Shown here: positions 22,029 to 31,164 of the stretch, piece by piece
Layout of the letters: the number at the start of each line of letters is the position of its first letter
Numbering within the stretch: position 1 is the stretch's first letter
Made by a program: the position numbers and the translations under genes
The notes under the pieces: generated by a model
Databases searched by the model: none
Told to the model about the DNA's origin: nothing
Seen by the model: only the letters and a program-made list of their open reading frames with translations
Assembly: GCA_016867265.1 (NCBI GenBank)
Contig: VGJW01000023.1
Location: 1 to 40,479 of the forward strand
From: Candidatus Tanganyikabacteria bacterium
GTDB taxonomy: Bacteria > Cyanobacteriota > Sericytochromatia > S15B-MN24 > VGJW01
Reading direction: 5' to 3'
Length of the DNA stretch: 40,479 nucleotides

Positions 22029-22334
22029 TCAGGCCTCTACCAGTTGCCGTCGCTTCCGCGTGCCTTCGAGCCGCTCGCGCAGATGCTTGCCGGCAATCCA
22101 GACCGCCGTGCGGCGGGCTGGAATCTGCAGGACACTTCCGGTCCTCGGGTTGCGTCCCTCGCGTGCGGCTCGTTCACGAATCTGGAAGGAGCCGAAGCCC
22201 ACGAGGGTGACCCTCTGGCCGCGACCGAGGGCTCGCGTGATGGTCTCGAGGGCCGTGTTGAGACACAGGGCGATATCCTTCTGCGGCATCCGGGTCTTCT
22301 GGGCGACGTGTCGGACGAGTTCTTCCTTGTTCAT
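22029..22334 (-). CDS. HU/IHF-family DNA-binding protein
   Basis: The 101-residue protein begins MNKEELVRHVAQKTRMPQKD and carries the family core VTLVGFGSFQIRERAAREGRNPRTG, then the IPARRTAVWIAGKHLRE arm and tail. HU proteins bind and bend DNA as dimers in the nucleoid. The C-terminal part is slightly longer and more basic than in E. coli HU (90 residues). AAGGAAA precedes the ATG. It diverges from yebC across 155 bases. Confidence 0.93.
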   Translation of the reverse strand: MNKEELVRHVAQKTRMPQKDIALCLNTALETITRALGRGQRVTLVGFGSFQIRERAAREGRNPRTGSVLQIPARRTAVWIAGKHLRERLEGTRKRRQLVEA

Positions 22335-22489
22335 GCCGTTTCCTTGGTGATGGGCTCCCTAGGGCGGCCCCGTGGTCTTGCGTTACATTTCTTAATGAAC
22401 GCATGTGGATTATCGGAGCCGGGTCGCCATCCGTCAAGAAGCTGCAAGAGCTGCGCGTGCTACCATGCCCCCCACGGAGGAGAGCCTCG
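22335..22489. promoter_or_regulatory. Divergent promoter region between HU gene and yebC
   Basis: The region contains an AT-rich island (about 22380-22420), unusual for this sequence. TACCAT at 22461-22466 is a possible yebC -10, but its -35 is poor. GGAGG at 22476-22480 is the yebC ribosome site. No operator palindrome is evident. Confidence 0.35.
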
Positions 22490-23263
22490 ATGGCAGGGCA
22501 TTCCAAGTGGGCCCAGATCAAGCGCACGAAAGCCAAGGTCGACGCGGCCCGAGGGGCCGTCTTCACCCGGATGTCCCGCGAGATCATCGTGGCTGCACGA
22601 CTTGGCGGTGGGGATCCTGCCGGCAACTTCCGCCTGCGCGCGGCCGTCGAGGCCGCCCGCAAGGCGGGCGTCCCCAATGACAACATTCGTCGGGCCATCG
22701 CCAAGGGCACGGGTGCCGAGGGCGGCGAGATCCTGGAAGAACTGCGGTACGAGGGCTATGGACCCGGTGGCGTGGCCTTTCTGGTGCGGGCCTGCACCGA
22801 CAACCGCAACCGGACGGCGGCGGACTTGCGGACGGTCTTCGGGCGGCTCGGGGGAAATCTGGGGGAGTCGGGCTGCGTGGCCTACATGTTTGCCGAACGG
22901 GGCGTGGTCCTGCTGGCAAGTGAGGACGGTGACCTGCCCGTGGAGGACGCGGTCCTCGAGGTCGCGCTCGAGTCCGGCGCCGATGACCTCAAGGCCTTGC
23001 CCGGTGCCTTTGCCGTACATTGTGCCGTGCCGGCCCTCGAGGTGGTTTCCGAGTCCCTGCGCCGCGCCGGTTTCCCGGTGGCATCGGTCGAAGTCCAAGA
23101 TGTGCCTGATGTGCAGGTCTCCGTGGCCGATGGCGAACTTGGCCGCAAGCTGATGCTGCTCGTCGAACGTCTCGAGGAGTTGGATGACGTCCAGCGGGTC
23201 TCGGCCAACTTCGACCTGTCGGATGATCTGCTAGCCCGGCTGGCCGAAGAAGACCAGGCCTGA
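22490..23263 (+). CDS. yebC: YebC/PmpR family protein (TACO1-like)
   Basis: The 257-residue protein opens MAGHSKWAQIKRTKAKVDAA, the hallmark of the family. VPNDNIRRAIAKGTG, YEGYGPGGVAFLV, CTDNRNRTAADLR and LGESGCVAYMF follow. YebC proteins were described as transcriptional regulators and more recently as helpers of translation through proline-rich stretches. The ATG at 22490 has GGAGG nine bases upstream. The wording IIVAARLGGGDPAGNF recalls cyanobacterial homologues. The amidase gene begins three bases after the stop. Confidence 0.95.
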   Translation: MAGHSKWAQIKRTKAKVDAARGAVFTRMSREIIVAARLGGGDPAGNFRLRAAVEAARKAGVPNDNIRRAIAKGTGAEGGEILEELRYEGYGPGGVAFLVRACTDNRNRTAADLRTVFGRLGGNLGESGCVAYMFAERGVVLLASEDGDLPVEDAVLEVALESGADDLKALPGAFAVHCAVPALEVVSESLRRAGFPVASVEVQDVPDVQVSVADGELGRKLMLLVERLEELDDVQRVSANFDLSDDLLARLAEEDQA

Positions 23264-23266
23264 CGG

Positions 23267-24829
23267 GTGCGGCATCACGGGCTGACGGACCTGTGCCTGC
23301 TCCTGCTGCCTTGGCTGGCGGTCCCGGCGTTGCCGATGGCGGCCGAGGCCGGGCCCAGTGGGGGTGATGCCCGCCTGACGGGGCGTGATGCCGGGCGGGT
23401 ACCAGAAATTCTCGTGCGTGAGCAATCCGAGCGGGGCCTGTTCCTCGTCCTGCCCGGGGGGACTACCCCGAAACTCTTTCGGCTGGGAGGAGACCGCTGG
23501 GTCCTCGACCTTGCTGGTGCACGCTGGCCATCCGTTGTCGGCGACGACACGCATCGGGCGGGCCGAGTCCGCATTCGCCTCGGGATGTGGCGTCCTGACG
23601 TTGCTCGCCTGGTTCTCGTGGGTCACGGACCTCAGCGGCCAGTCTGGAGCGTCGTGCGCGCGTCGGAAGGCCTTCTGGGTCGCCTCGACTGGTCCGGTCA
23701 ATCGGCGCGTGTGGCTACGCCGGTCCCCCATCCCGCGCGACCGGTCCCTGTGCACAGGGATACCCCCCTGCCGGGCCCGACAGGGGGGGCTTCTGCACCA
23801 TCAGGCGCGCCTTCGCCGTCGCCTTCCATCGAGGCCACGTCTTCGGCTCCCCAGGAAGGCCGGGACGAGGTCCGCGTGGCACCCTCGCCCGGCGTGACGC
23901 TGCGACGCGCCGGACCCTTGTGGCTGGTGCGCCTGACGGCGGATGGTGCATCGCGATTCCGCCTTGCGCGTCGCGGCCAGCGCAATCGGGTGCACGTCGC
24001 CATCGAGGGGGGCAAGGTCCCGATGGCGGCTTCCCAGGCCTTTGCGGATGGTCCCTTTTCCCTGCGTGTCGAGGCTGCCTCCGGCTCCGTGGCCGGCACG
24101 CATGTCGTGTTGCAGTGGCCCCTGGGCTATCGCTACGAAGCACTGCAGACGGCCGATGGCCAGGCGCTCGTGCTGGGCTTCCTGGCTCCTGGACGTGCGG
24201 GTGGGCGCCAACTGCGGATTACGGTCGACGCGGGCCACGGTGGGTCGGATCCCGGTACCCGAAGCGTCCTGGGTGAGCCGGAGAAGATTGTCGCCTTCGC
24301 CTTGGCCCAAGCGTTGCAGCGGGCGCTGGAGCGCCGTGGCGTCCAGGTACAGGCTACCCGTCGGGGTGATGAGACGTTGTCGCTCCACGGCAGGGTGGAT
24401 ATGGGCGAGGAGTTTCGCTCGGATGCCCTCGTCAGCATCCATCTCAACCACGCCGGGAGGTCGTCGACCCGGGGCATCGAGACCTACTGGTACACCCCGG
24501 GCAGCGTGGCCCTCGCACGTTCCGTCCAGCGCCGTCTGGTCGCGGCGTTGGGTGCGCCCGATCGTGGCGTCCACCGCGAGAATTTCGTGGTGGTCAAATA
24601 CGGGCGTTTCCCTGCCTGCCTCGTCGAGGTCGGTTACCTGTCCCATCCGGAGGAAGCGCGCCTGCTCCGGATGCCCGAGTATCAGCGCCGAGCTGCCGAG
24701 GGCATGGCTGCCGGCATCCTCGACGCGCTTGCACCTGCCACGGCCGCGGTGACCCCGGCTCCGGCCCCGGCCGTATCGGGTACAAGACCTGCGGGGAGGG
24801 CGATGCGACGTGGCGGACGAGCGCGATGA
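23267..24829 (+). CDS. N-acetylmuramoyl-L-alanine amidase (AMIN plus Amidase_3)
   Basis: The 520-residue exported enzyme cleaves the amide between MurNAc and L-Ala in peptidoglycan, usually at division. A GTG start is followed by a signal peptide (LTDLCLLLLPWLAVPALPMAAEA). One or two AMIN-like beta regions come next: about 45-130, and 210-300 after a Pro/Ser-rich linker. The catalytic domain from about 310 has the zinc ligands H in VDAGHGGSDPG, E in EPEKIVAFALA and H in LVSIHLNHA. The catalytic Glu is in CLVEVGYLSHPEEA. A Pro/Arg-rich tail ends the protein. Its 3' end overlaps the next gene by 20 bases. Confidence 0.93.
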   Translation: MRHHGLTDLCLLLLPWLAVPALPMAAEAGPSGGDARLTGRDAGRVPEILVREQSERGLFLVLPGGTTPKLFRLGGDRWVLDLAGARWPSVVGDDTHRAGRVRIRLGMWRPDVARLVLVGHGPQRPVWSVVRASEGLLGRLDWSGQSARVATPVPHPARPVPVHRDTPLPGPTGGASAPSGAPSPSPSIEATSSAPQEGRDEVRVAPSPGVTLRRAGPLWLVRLTADGASRFRLARRGQRNRVHVAIEGGKVPMAASQAFADGPFSLRVEAASGSVAGTHVVLQWPLGYRYEALQTADGQALVLGFLAPGRAGGRQLRITVDAGHGGSDPGTRSVLGEPEKIVAFALAQALQRALERRGVQVQATRRGDETLSLHGRVDMGEEFRSDALVSIHLNHAGRSSTRGIETYWYTPGSVALARSVQRRLVAALGAPDRGVHRENFVVVKYGRFPACLVEVGYLSHPEEARLLRMPEYQRRAAEGMAAGILDALAPATAAVTPAPAPAVSGTRPAGRAMRRGGRAR

Positions 24830-25118
24830 GCCTGTGAACGGGGGCGAGGGCGAAGACTCCTTGGTGATGCGGGTCATGACCTCTCTGACCTTGGCCGCGG
24901 TGTTGATGCTGGTTGCGCTTGGTGGTTGGGCGTGGGTGCATCGCCCGCGATCCGCTCCCGATCTGACGACAGGCGGGCCTGGCGCGCAGGTGTTCGATCA
25001 GGCCGGCGGCGGCCAGGCAGGCCAGGACCACGCTTCGGGTGGCGATCCGTCGGATCCGTCTTCGCTCAATCGTGACGAGAAGGCCCGCCGGCTTTTCGGC
25101 GGGATGAAGCGGGACTAG
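24810..25118 (+). CDS. Small single-pass membrane protein
   Basis: The 102-residue protein starts at GTG 24810 inside the amidase gene. It has a short acidic N-terminus, one helix (LTLAAVLMLVALGGWAWV) and a Gly/Asp/Ser-rich tail ending in RRLFGGMKRD. I do not recognise a family. Coupling to the amidase suggests a role near the cell envelope or division. Its end overlaps the convergent papain-like gene by four bases. Confidence 0.6.
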   Translation: MADERDEPVNGGEGEDSLVMRVMTSLTLAAVLMLVALGGWAWVHRPRSAPDLTTGGPGAQVFDQAGGGQAGQDHASGGDPSDPSSLNRDEKARRLFGGMKRD

Positions 25119-26740
25119 CCCCCGCGCCTCCTCCCACCACCATACTTGCCACCCCCGCGCTGGCTCGCCTCGGCATCCTCGGGACGGGTCTCGCTAAGGA
25201 CCAGGTTCCAGCCCGTCATGTTGGCGAATCGCGACGGCACGATGGCCGTATCCACGTCGCCCCGAAGCTGGTCCATGGCCACCGTGACGGCCTCGCCCGA
25301 GCCCGAGTCCGCCACCACGGCAATCTCGCGACCCGCCGCATCCTGGCGCAGTTCCAGGATGGTGATCTGGTGCAGGACCCGCTGGCCGTTCTGCACGCCC
25401 GTCACGCTAGCCGGGACCGGATACCCTTCCTCGAGGGCCTGGCGGATGCCTTTCCAAGCCTGCTCGCGGTTTCGATCCGTGACAGGCACGGGTACGGCGC
25501 GGTCTCCGGCCACGGCTTCATAGAGCTTCTCCGCCTGCACCTCCGTCAGGCCGCCCGGGACGCTGGCCCCTTGCCGCGCAAGCGCGCCGCTGGTGCCTTC
25601 GGGTTCATAGATGCCCTCGCCTCGCCGGCCCCCGCCATAGCTGCCACCGCCCCGCCTGCCACCGCCGTACGAGCCGCCACCGATGCCCGAATCAGAGCCG
25701 TCATCGTACCGATCGGCATGGGCCATCAAGGCCTCCTGGAGCACCGCGTCCGTTGAACTGCGTCCGACGGTTTCGCCCTGCCAGTCGACAGGCGCCAGTT
25801 CCAGCAGGTCGTCGTTGGCGAGGCGCACCTTGCCTTCCCAGATGAGCCCCGTCGCCAGACGCAGGTATTCAGCCGGGTCCTGCTGGGCCATCAGCGTCTG
25901 CAGGGAGGCCACCACGCACGTGTTCGTGCCCTCCCCTTGGTAAACCTTGTCGGGGTAGGCGACGTGGTTGATCAGGTTCGCAAGCTGGCCTGCCGGTGTC
26001 AGGCCCCGCTCCCGCAGCCCGGCGGCGAGGGTGGGCGCCAGCGCCCGCGAGGCCAGAAGCTGCAGCATGGTCGGCGGAACATCGCTTGCCCGGCCGGTCG
26101 GGGCCTTGCGCAGCAGCACTCCCTCTTCCAGCAGTCGGGCAAGACCTACCCGGGTACCCTCCAGAACCTTGCTGTCGAGCTGACCGTCAAAGGCTTCGAG
26201 CACGCCCGCGAAGCTGGCCCGATCCGGCTCGGACAACTCGCGGAAGGCCTGGCGTTGCGTCGGTGACAGCGTAGCGAGGAGTGCTTCGTGCTCCGGGCGG
26301 ACGGGCACGGCGGCATGCTGGGCGCGGGCCGTCCGCGCTGCCATCGTCTCGGCGGCATCGGCTTGGTTGAACTTCTGCTGGGCCTCGGCGACGTGCTTGG
26401 CCTCCTGGATCTCGGCCGCGATCTCGAGCATCTTGCGGCTCTTGCCTTGGACGCCCTCTCCGCGACCGGGGGCCGGGGCTCCGCCCACGATCCCTTGCCA
26501 CAGCCGCTCCGCCCACGAAATGAGCCGCCTAAGCAGCGAGGGCTGGTCCTCGGCAGCAGCCGGGGTTGCCGGGGACGGCGGCAGGGGCGCTGTCCGCTGG
26601 AACCGGTCCGTGGCTGCGCGGGTCCGGGCCTCGACGGGTGGGGCCTGCGTCTCGCCCGTGGGCGATAGGGGCGCAATCGGCGCGGTGCCGTTGATGCGCC
26701 GGACGTCATTCAAAAGGCCCAAGATGAGGCTCCTGTCCAT
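25115..26740 (-). CDS. Papain-like cysteine-peptidase-fold protein with Gly/Tyr/Arg repeats
   Basis: The protein has 541 residues from ATG 26740; the open frame continues to 26842 but its extra N-terminus looks non-coding. A Pro/Ala-rich N-terminal third is followed by a helical region (about 130-260). A candidate papain-like core comes next: Cys275 in GTNTCVVASLQTLM, with the helix continuing PAEYLRLATGL; His457 in VLHQITILEL; Asp478 in VVADSGSG. The order C-H-D and the AEYLRLATGL text recall C39/papain-like proteins of myxobacteria. Between Cys and His sits a tandem GGGSYGGGRR insertion (25622-25681), and the C-terminus ends GGGKYGGGRRRGG. No signal peptide is seen. It could be a toxin or effector, a processing peptidase or an inactive relative. 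Confidence 0.5.
   Translation of the reverse strand: MDRSLILGLLNDVRRINGTAPIAPLSPTGETQAPPVEARTRAATDRFQRTAPLPPSPATPAAAEDQPSLLRRLISWAERLWQGIVGGAPAPGRGEGVQGKSRKMLEIAAEIQEAKHVAEAQQKFNQADAAETMAARTARAQHAAVPVRPEHEALLATLSPTQRQAFRELSEPDRASFAGVLEAFDGQLDSKVLEGTRVGLARLLEEGVLLRKAPTGRASDVPPTMLQLLASRALAPTLAAGLRERGLTPAGQLANLINHVAYPDKVYQGEGTNTCVVASLQTLMAQQDPAEYLRLATGLIWEGKVRLANDDLLELAPVDWQGETVGRSSTDAVLQEALMAHADRYDDGSDSGIGGGSYGGGRRGGGSYGGGRRGEGIYEPEGTSGALARQGASVPGGLTEVQAEKLYEAVAGDRAVPVPVTDRNREQAWKGIRQALEEGYPVPASVTGVQNGQRVLHQITILELRQDAAGREIAVVADSGSGEAVTVAMDQLRGDVDTAIVPSRFANMTGWNLVLSETRPEDAEASQRGGGKYGGGRRRGG
25622..25681 (-). repeat. Tandem 30-bp repeat encoding GGGSYGGGRR twice
   Basis: Two adjacent 30-base units encode identical decapeptides but with different codons (TCG/TAC versus AGC/TAT), so the repeat has been kept at the protein level. 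A diverged third copy forms the C-terminus of the same protein (about 25118-25156). Confidence 0.8.
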
Positions 26741-26854
26741 GTTCCGGGAGGTACTGCATGCTTCATGGGGCAATAGCGGGGCAATGCTGTCTCGGTTAAC
26801 ATCCAATTCATCATCTTTTGAAGGGGTGCTCCGTGGGCCCATCGGGATGTTGCC

Positions 26855-26860
26855 TACAAT
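26855..26860 (+). promoter_or_regulatory. Candidate -10 for the RND operon
   Basis: TACAAT matches five of six -10 positions. It lies about 65 bases before the adaptor start, in the 185-base divergent region shared with the papain-like gene. No good -35 is seen at the right distance. Confidence 0.3.
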
Positions 26861-26925
26861 GGAAGTCCTGTCCCCGGGAAGTCAGGGAGCCTCGGGCTGC
26901 CACTCGCCTAACTGAGGTCGTGATG

Positions 26926-28068
26926 ATGTCTTCGGGGCCTAGGGGTTCACGCGTTGATGCCCGACTTGCCTGGGTCGCCGCATTGCTGGCCGCCACTGCG
27001 GCTTGTCGTCCGCAAGCCACGGACAAGCCCGCGCCGGTCGAGGCCGATCGCCCCGTGGCCGTCAGGCAGGGACGGGTCGAGGAGCGTGCGGTCGGCGCAA
27101 CTTGGATTCTTCAGGGTCAGGTCCAGGCGGGACGCGAGTGGCGTGCCCTGGCACGGGTGGGGGGCCGCGTCGTCGGAATGGCACCCGAGTGGGGCCGTCT
27201 CGAAGCGGGTGGGGTCGTCGCGCGCCTGGCTGCCCCGGAAGTGGATGGCCAGTTGGCCCAGGCCCGGGCAGCGCTCGCCACGGCCGAGGCCGGCCGGGCG
27301 ACGGCGGATGCGAATCTCAAGCAGGCGCGCGACCTCGCTCGCCGGACCCAGGACCTGGCGGAGGGGGAGGTTACGAGCGAACAGGCCCGCAGCCAGGCGA
27401 GGACGATGGTCGAGGTGGCCGAAGCCCAGACGGCTCAGGCCCGATCCGCTTGCGCTCAGGCTGCGGGCGTCCTGCGGACGGTCCAGGCCCAGTTGAACGA
27501 GACCATTGTCCGGATGCCGGCTGCCGGGGTCCTTTCCCAGCGCCTCGTGGAGCCGGGGGCGGTCGTGATGCCGGGCCAACCGCTTGCGGTAGTGGTGGAG
27601 GACGGGCGCATGCATGTCCGGGTCGCGCTCCCGGAACAGGCGGCGGGGGCGGTTGCCGTCGGAGACAAGGCCGCCTTCGAGCCTGTGGCCTTTGCGGGGC
27701 GCCGGTTTCCTGGCCGCGTTACGGCGCTGGGGCCTGTGCTCGACCCGGTGGCCCACACCCGGCCCGTCCGGATCGAGTTGGTGGGCGACCACCCGCTCCG
27801 CCCGGGCATGTCCGTCGAAGTGCACCTCCGTGGTCAGGAGCGCAAGGCCTTGGTCGTTCCCTTGGCTGCGGTCATAACGTTCGAAGGCAACGATGCCGTC
27901 TATGTGGTCGAGGGCGGCAAGGCACGCCGTCGTGGCGTCACGATCGGTTGGCGGGATGCACGCCACGTCGAGTTGGTGCGCGGAGTCGATGCCGGGACTG
28001 TCGTCGTGACGGAGGGCGCCGACTTCGTGAAGGACGGTGACGCCGTTCGCGCGGGTGCCGACCGTTGA
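26926..28068 (+). CDS. RND efflux periplasmic adaptor (membrane fusion protein), lipoprotein
   Basis: The protein has about 380 residues from ATG 26926, with GAGGT seven bases upstream; ATG 26923 is an alternative. The signal peptide ends in a lipobox-like AATAACR, so it is probably lipidated. The domain order is that of HlyD/AcrA adaptors: a biotinyl-lipoyl-like half (ARVGGRVVGMAPEWGRLEAGGVVARL), an Ala/Gln-rich alpha-hairpin (about 100-180), the second lipoyl half (IVRMPAAGVLSQRLVEPGAVVMPGQPL), then beta-barrel and membrane-proximal domains. It links an inner-membrane RND pump to an outer-membrane channel. The last base pair overlaps the pump's TTG start. Confidence 0.9.
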   Translation: MSSGPRGSRVDARLAWVAALLAATAACRPQATDKPAPVEADRPVAVRQGRVEERAVGATWILQGQVQAGREWRALARVGGRVVGMAPEWGRLEAGGVVARLAAPEVDGQLAQARAALATAEAGRATADANLKQARDLARRTQDLAEGEVTSEQARSQARTMVEVAEAQTAQARSACAQAAGVLRTVQAQLNETIVRMPAAGVLSQRLVEPGAVVMPGQPLAVVVEDGRMHVRVALPEQAAGAVAVGDKAAFEPVAFAGRRFPGRVTALGPVLDPVAHTRPVRIELVGDHPLRPGMSVEVHLRGQERKALVVPLAAVITFEGNDAVYVVEGGKARRRGVTIGWRDARHVELVRGVDAGTVVVTEGADFVKDGDAVRAGADR

Positions 28069-31000
28069 ATTTTTCGGCACCCTTCATTCGCCGCCCGGTC
28101 CTGACATCGATGCTGATGCTCGTGCTGGCTGTGCTGGGCGCGATGAGCTTCGGCAAGTTGTCCGTGGATCTGTTTCCGGACGTCGACTTCCCGGTGGTAG
28201 TCGTCACGGTGCCGTTTCCCGGGGCTGCGCCTCAGGAAGTCGAGGCGCTCGTTGCCAAGCCGGTCGAGGAAGTCATGGCCGGCACCCCGGGACTCAAGGC
28301 GCTCAGCAGCACGAGTCGGGAAGGCGTGGCCATCGTCGTGGCCCAGTTCAGGCTGGACGCCGACCCGCAGGCAGCAGCGGCCGATGTCCGGGACAAGGTC
28401 GCCGGCCTCGGGACCCGCTTGCCTGCTGATGCCAGGACGCCGGCAGTCCAGGTCTTCGACCCGGCCAGCGAGCCCATCATGACCTTTGCCTTCTCCGGCG
28501 GACGGCCCGAGCGCGTCTCCGCCTTCCTGCGGGAGCGCGTCCGTCCTCGTCTCGAGGCCCTGTCCGGCGTGGCCGCCGTGCGTCCTTTCGGCGAGCGTAC
28601 CCGCGAGGTCCGTGTCCTGCTGGAGCCGTCGCGGTTGGCTGCGGAGCGCGTCACGTCCGTGGCCGTGCTCGATGCCCTGCGTGCCTGGAACGTGGACATG
28701 CCGGGCGGTCGAGTCGAAGAGGCCGGCAGGCTGATGACCTTGCGAACGCTGGGTCGTGCCCGAAGTGTGGAGGAACTGGGCGATATCGGCGTACGGGACC
28801 TCAACGGTGGCGTCGTGCCTCTGTCCCGGGTTGCCCGCATCCGCGACGATCGACGCCGGCCCGTGACAGCCGCGCTCGTGGACGGACAGCCAGCCGTCGT
28901 CTTCGGGATCGTGAAGGCCCGGGGAGCGAATGCGGTTCGGGTCTCCGCCCGGGTCCGCGAGGCGCTGGCTGCCCTTGAGCCCGAGCTTCCGGCGGGTGTC
29001 GGACTCGTTTCCACTCGGGACCAGACGGAGTTCATCCGCGAGGCGAACCTGTCCGTCTGGGAGCACACGCTGGTGGGGGGGCTCTTGGCCGTGGCCGTCC
29101 TTCATCTCTTCCTGCGCAGCAGAGCGGCAACCTTCATCGGCGGACTCGCGATTCCCCTGTCCATCCTCGGGACGTTCTGGCTGATGCAGCGGGCCGGGTT
29201 CAGTTTCAACCAGCTGACCAACCTCGGCCTGTCGATGGTGGTCGGCATCCTGGTCGATGATGCCGTCGTCGATCTCGAGAACGTCTGGCGCCACATCGAG
29301 CGCGGTGAGGAGCCGATTCGTGCCGCCATCGATGCGACGGCCGAGATCCAGCTGGCCGTCACGGCCACGACGATGGCGATCGTGGCGGTCTTCATTCCCG
29401 TGGCCTTCATGGATGGCTTGATCGGGCGTTTCTTCGAGCAGTTCGGCTGGACTGTCGCCTTTGCCGTATTGGTTTCCTTGCTGATCGCCCGTACGGTCAC
29501 GCCGATGCTCTCGGCCCGCATGTTGCGGCCGGCCGTATCCGGCGCGGGTGAGGATCAGGACACAGGCTTTCGCTGGGCTGCGCCCTACAGGCGCCTTCTG
29601 GGCTGGGCCTTGGGGCATCGTCGCCGGGTTCTTGCGGTTGCGCTGCTGTCCTTCGTCGCGGGCCTCGCGCTCGTTCCGTTCATCCCCAAGAGCTTCCTCG
29701 AGCAGGCTGATGCCGGGGAGTTCATGCTCACGGTCAAGGCCCCGAAGGGAAGTTCGCTCCAGCAGACGCTGACGCTGGCTCAGGGCGTGGAACGCCTCGT
29801 CCGTGCCCGCAGCGAGGTCCGTACCGTCCTGACCCAGATCGGTGTCGAGGACCAAACCGACCTGGCCCGGATTCACGCCGTACTTCGTCCGCGGTCCGAG
29901 CGCGGCTTGACCGACGTGCAGGTGGCCCACGCCGTGCGTGACGAAGCCCAAGCCTTGCCCGGCGTGCGGACCTCGGTGATGGTCATCGGCATGGTTGCGC
30001 AGGGCGATCAGAACTACCCCATCTACGTCCAGCTTCGTTCCGAGGACCTGGATGCCCTCGCCCGGATATCGTCCCGGCTGGTCTCGGCCCTGCGCCGGCA
30101 CCCGGGTCTCGTGGACATCGACTCCAGCCTGGGGTCGGCACGTCCCGAGTTGCGGCTGGTGCCGGATCGGGGGCGCATGGCGGCGCTTGGCCTGAGCCCG
30201 GGGGCCGTCGCCTCGACCTTGCGGCTTGCGACCGAAGGCGAGACCGCCACCAACCTGACGCTCGACGACGAGGAAGTGCCGGTGCGCGTGGCCCTTGATG
30301 ACCGTGTGCGCGGCGATGCCCTGCGATGGGCCGCCCTCGAGATCACGGGTCTGCTTGGTCCCGTGTCCCTGGGACAGGTCGTCTCGGTCCGGCGGGGTGC
30401 CGGCTACGCCGAGATCGAGCGCCTTGACCGCGGTCGCGTCGCGACGGTGGTGGGCAACCTGAGGCCGGGCATGGCCCTGGGCGATGGCCTGGCCATCGTG
30501 GCTGAAGAAGTGGCCAAGATCGACCTGCCGCCCGAGGTGACGATCTCGCTCGAGGGCCAGGCCAAGGACATGGCCGAGAGCTTCACGGGGTTGGTGCAAG
30601 CCCTTCTGCTGGCCGTCCTGTTCATCTACGTCATCCTGGCCGTGCAGTTCGAGTCCTTCATCCACCCCTTCACCATCATGCTGTCGTTGCCGCTGTCCGT
30701 CGTGGGGGCTTTCCTGGGATTGTTCCTGACGGGAACCGAGTTGGGCATCACGGCGATGATCGGCGTCATCATGCTGATGGGCATCGTCACCAAGAATGCC
30801 ATCCTGCTGGTGGACGTGACCCTGTCACGGAGAGCGGCGGGCATGGCTGTCGAGGAAGCGCTGCTGGCAGCGGCTCCGGTACGTCTCCGGCCCATCCTGA
30901 TGACGACTGCGGCCATGGTCATGGGGATGATGCCCATGGCCTTTCGCCTCGGCGCCGGCAGTGAGTACCGCTATCCGATGGCCATCGTGGTGATTGGCGG

Positions 31001-31142
31001 GTTGCTCGTCAGCACCCTGCTGACCTTGGTGGTCATTCCTGTCGCGTTCGCCGAGGCCGAACAATGGGCGGAGCGCTTCCGGCGCCGTTCGGATCCGGCG
31101 AGAATCCGGGAGGATGCGGGTAGGTTGGAAGCGGGTATCTGA
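28065..31142 (+). CDS. RND-family multidrug efflux permease (AcrB/HAE1 type)
   Basis: The 1025-residue inner-membrane antiporter begins MNFSAPFIRRPVLTSMLMLV at a TTG overlapping the adaptor stop (TTGA). It shows the pseudo-duplicated plan: helix 1, a large periplasmic loop (PDVDFPVVVVTVPFPGAAPQEVE), a bundle of helices near 335-540, a second loop and a second bundle near 850-1010. The proton-relay pair in TM4 is present in VGILVDDAVVDLENVWRHIE. The family pumps drugs, solvents or lipids outward using the proton gradient. No TolC-type outer-membrane channel gene is adjacent. Confidence 0.95.
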   Translation: MNFSAPFIRRPVLTSMLMLVLAVLGAMSFGKLSVDLFPDVDFPVVVVTVPFPGAAPQEVEALVAKPVEEVMAGTPGLKALSSTSREGVAIVVAQFRLDADPQAAAADVRDKVAGLGTRLPADARTPAVQVFDPASEPIMTFAFSGGRPERVSAFLRERVRPRLEALSGVAAVRPFGERTREVRVLLEPSRLAAERVTSVAVLDALRAWNVDMPGGRVEEAGRLMTLRTLGRARSVEELGDIGVRDLNGGVVPLSRVARIRDDRRRPVTAALVDGQPAVVFGIVKARGANAVRVSARVREALAALEPELPAGVGLVSTRDQTEFIREANLSVWEHTLVGGLLAVAVLHLFLRSRAATFIGGLAIPLSILGTFWLMQRAGFSFNQLTNLGLSMVVGILVDDAVVDLENVWRHIERGEEPIRAAIDATAEIQLAVTATTMAIVAVFIPVAFMDGLIGRFFEQFGWTVAFAVLVSLLIARTVTPMLSARMLRPAVSGAGEDQDTGFRWAAPYRRLLGWALGHRRRVLAVALLSFVAGLALVPFIPKSFLEQADAGEFMLTVKAPKGSSLQQTLTLAQGVERLVRARSEVRTVLTQIGVEDQTDLARIHAVLRPRSERGLTDVQVAHAVRDEAQALPGVRTSVMVIGMVAQGDQNYPIYVQLRSEDLDALARISSRLVSALRRHPGLVDIDSSLGSARPELRLVPDRGRMAALGLSPGAVASTLRLATEGETATNLTLDDEEVPVRVALDDRVRGDALRWAALEITGLLGPVSLGQVVSVRRGAGYAEIERLDRGRVATVVGNLRPGMALGDGLAIVAEEVAKIDLPPEVTISLEGQAKDMAESFTGLVQALLLAVLFIYVILAVQFESFIHPFTIMLSLPLSVVGAFLGLFLTGTELGITAMIGVIMLMGIVTKNAILLVDVTLSRRAAGMAVEEALLAAAPVRLRPILMTTAAMVMGMMPMAFRLGAGSEYRYPMAIVVIGGLLVSTLLTLVVIPVAFAEAEQWAERFRRRSDPARIREDAGRLEAGI

Positions 31143-31164
31143 CCGCCAATGACCGATCGTTCTG

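Noticed and set aside
27900-30665. 921-codon minus-strand open frame
   Set aside because: It is the antisense shadow of the RND adaptor and pump; high GC leaves long antisense frames open, and its sequence is low-complexity His/Gln/Arg.
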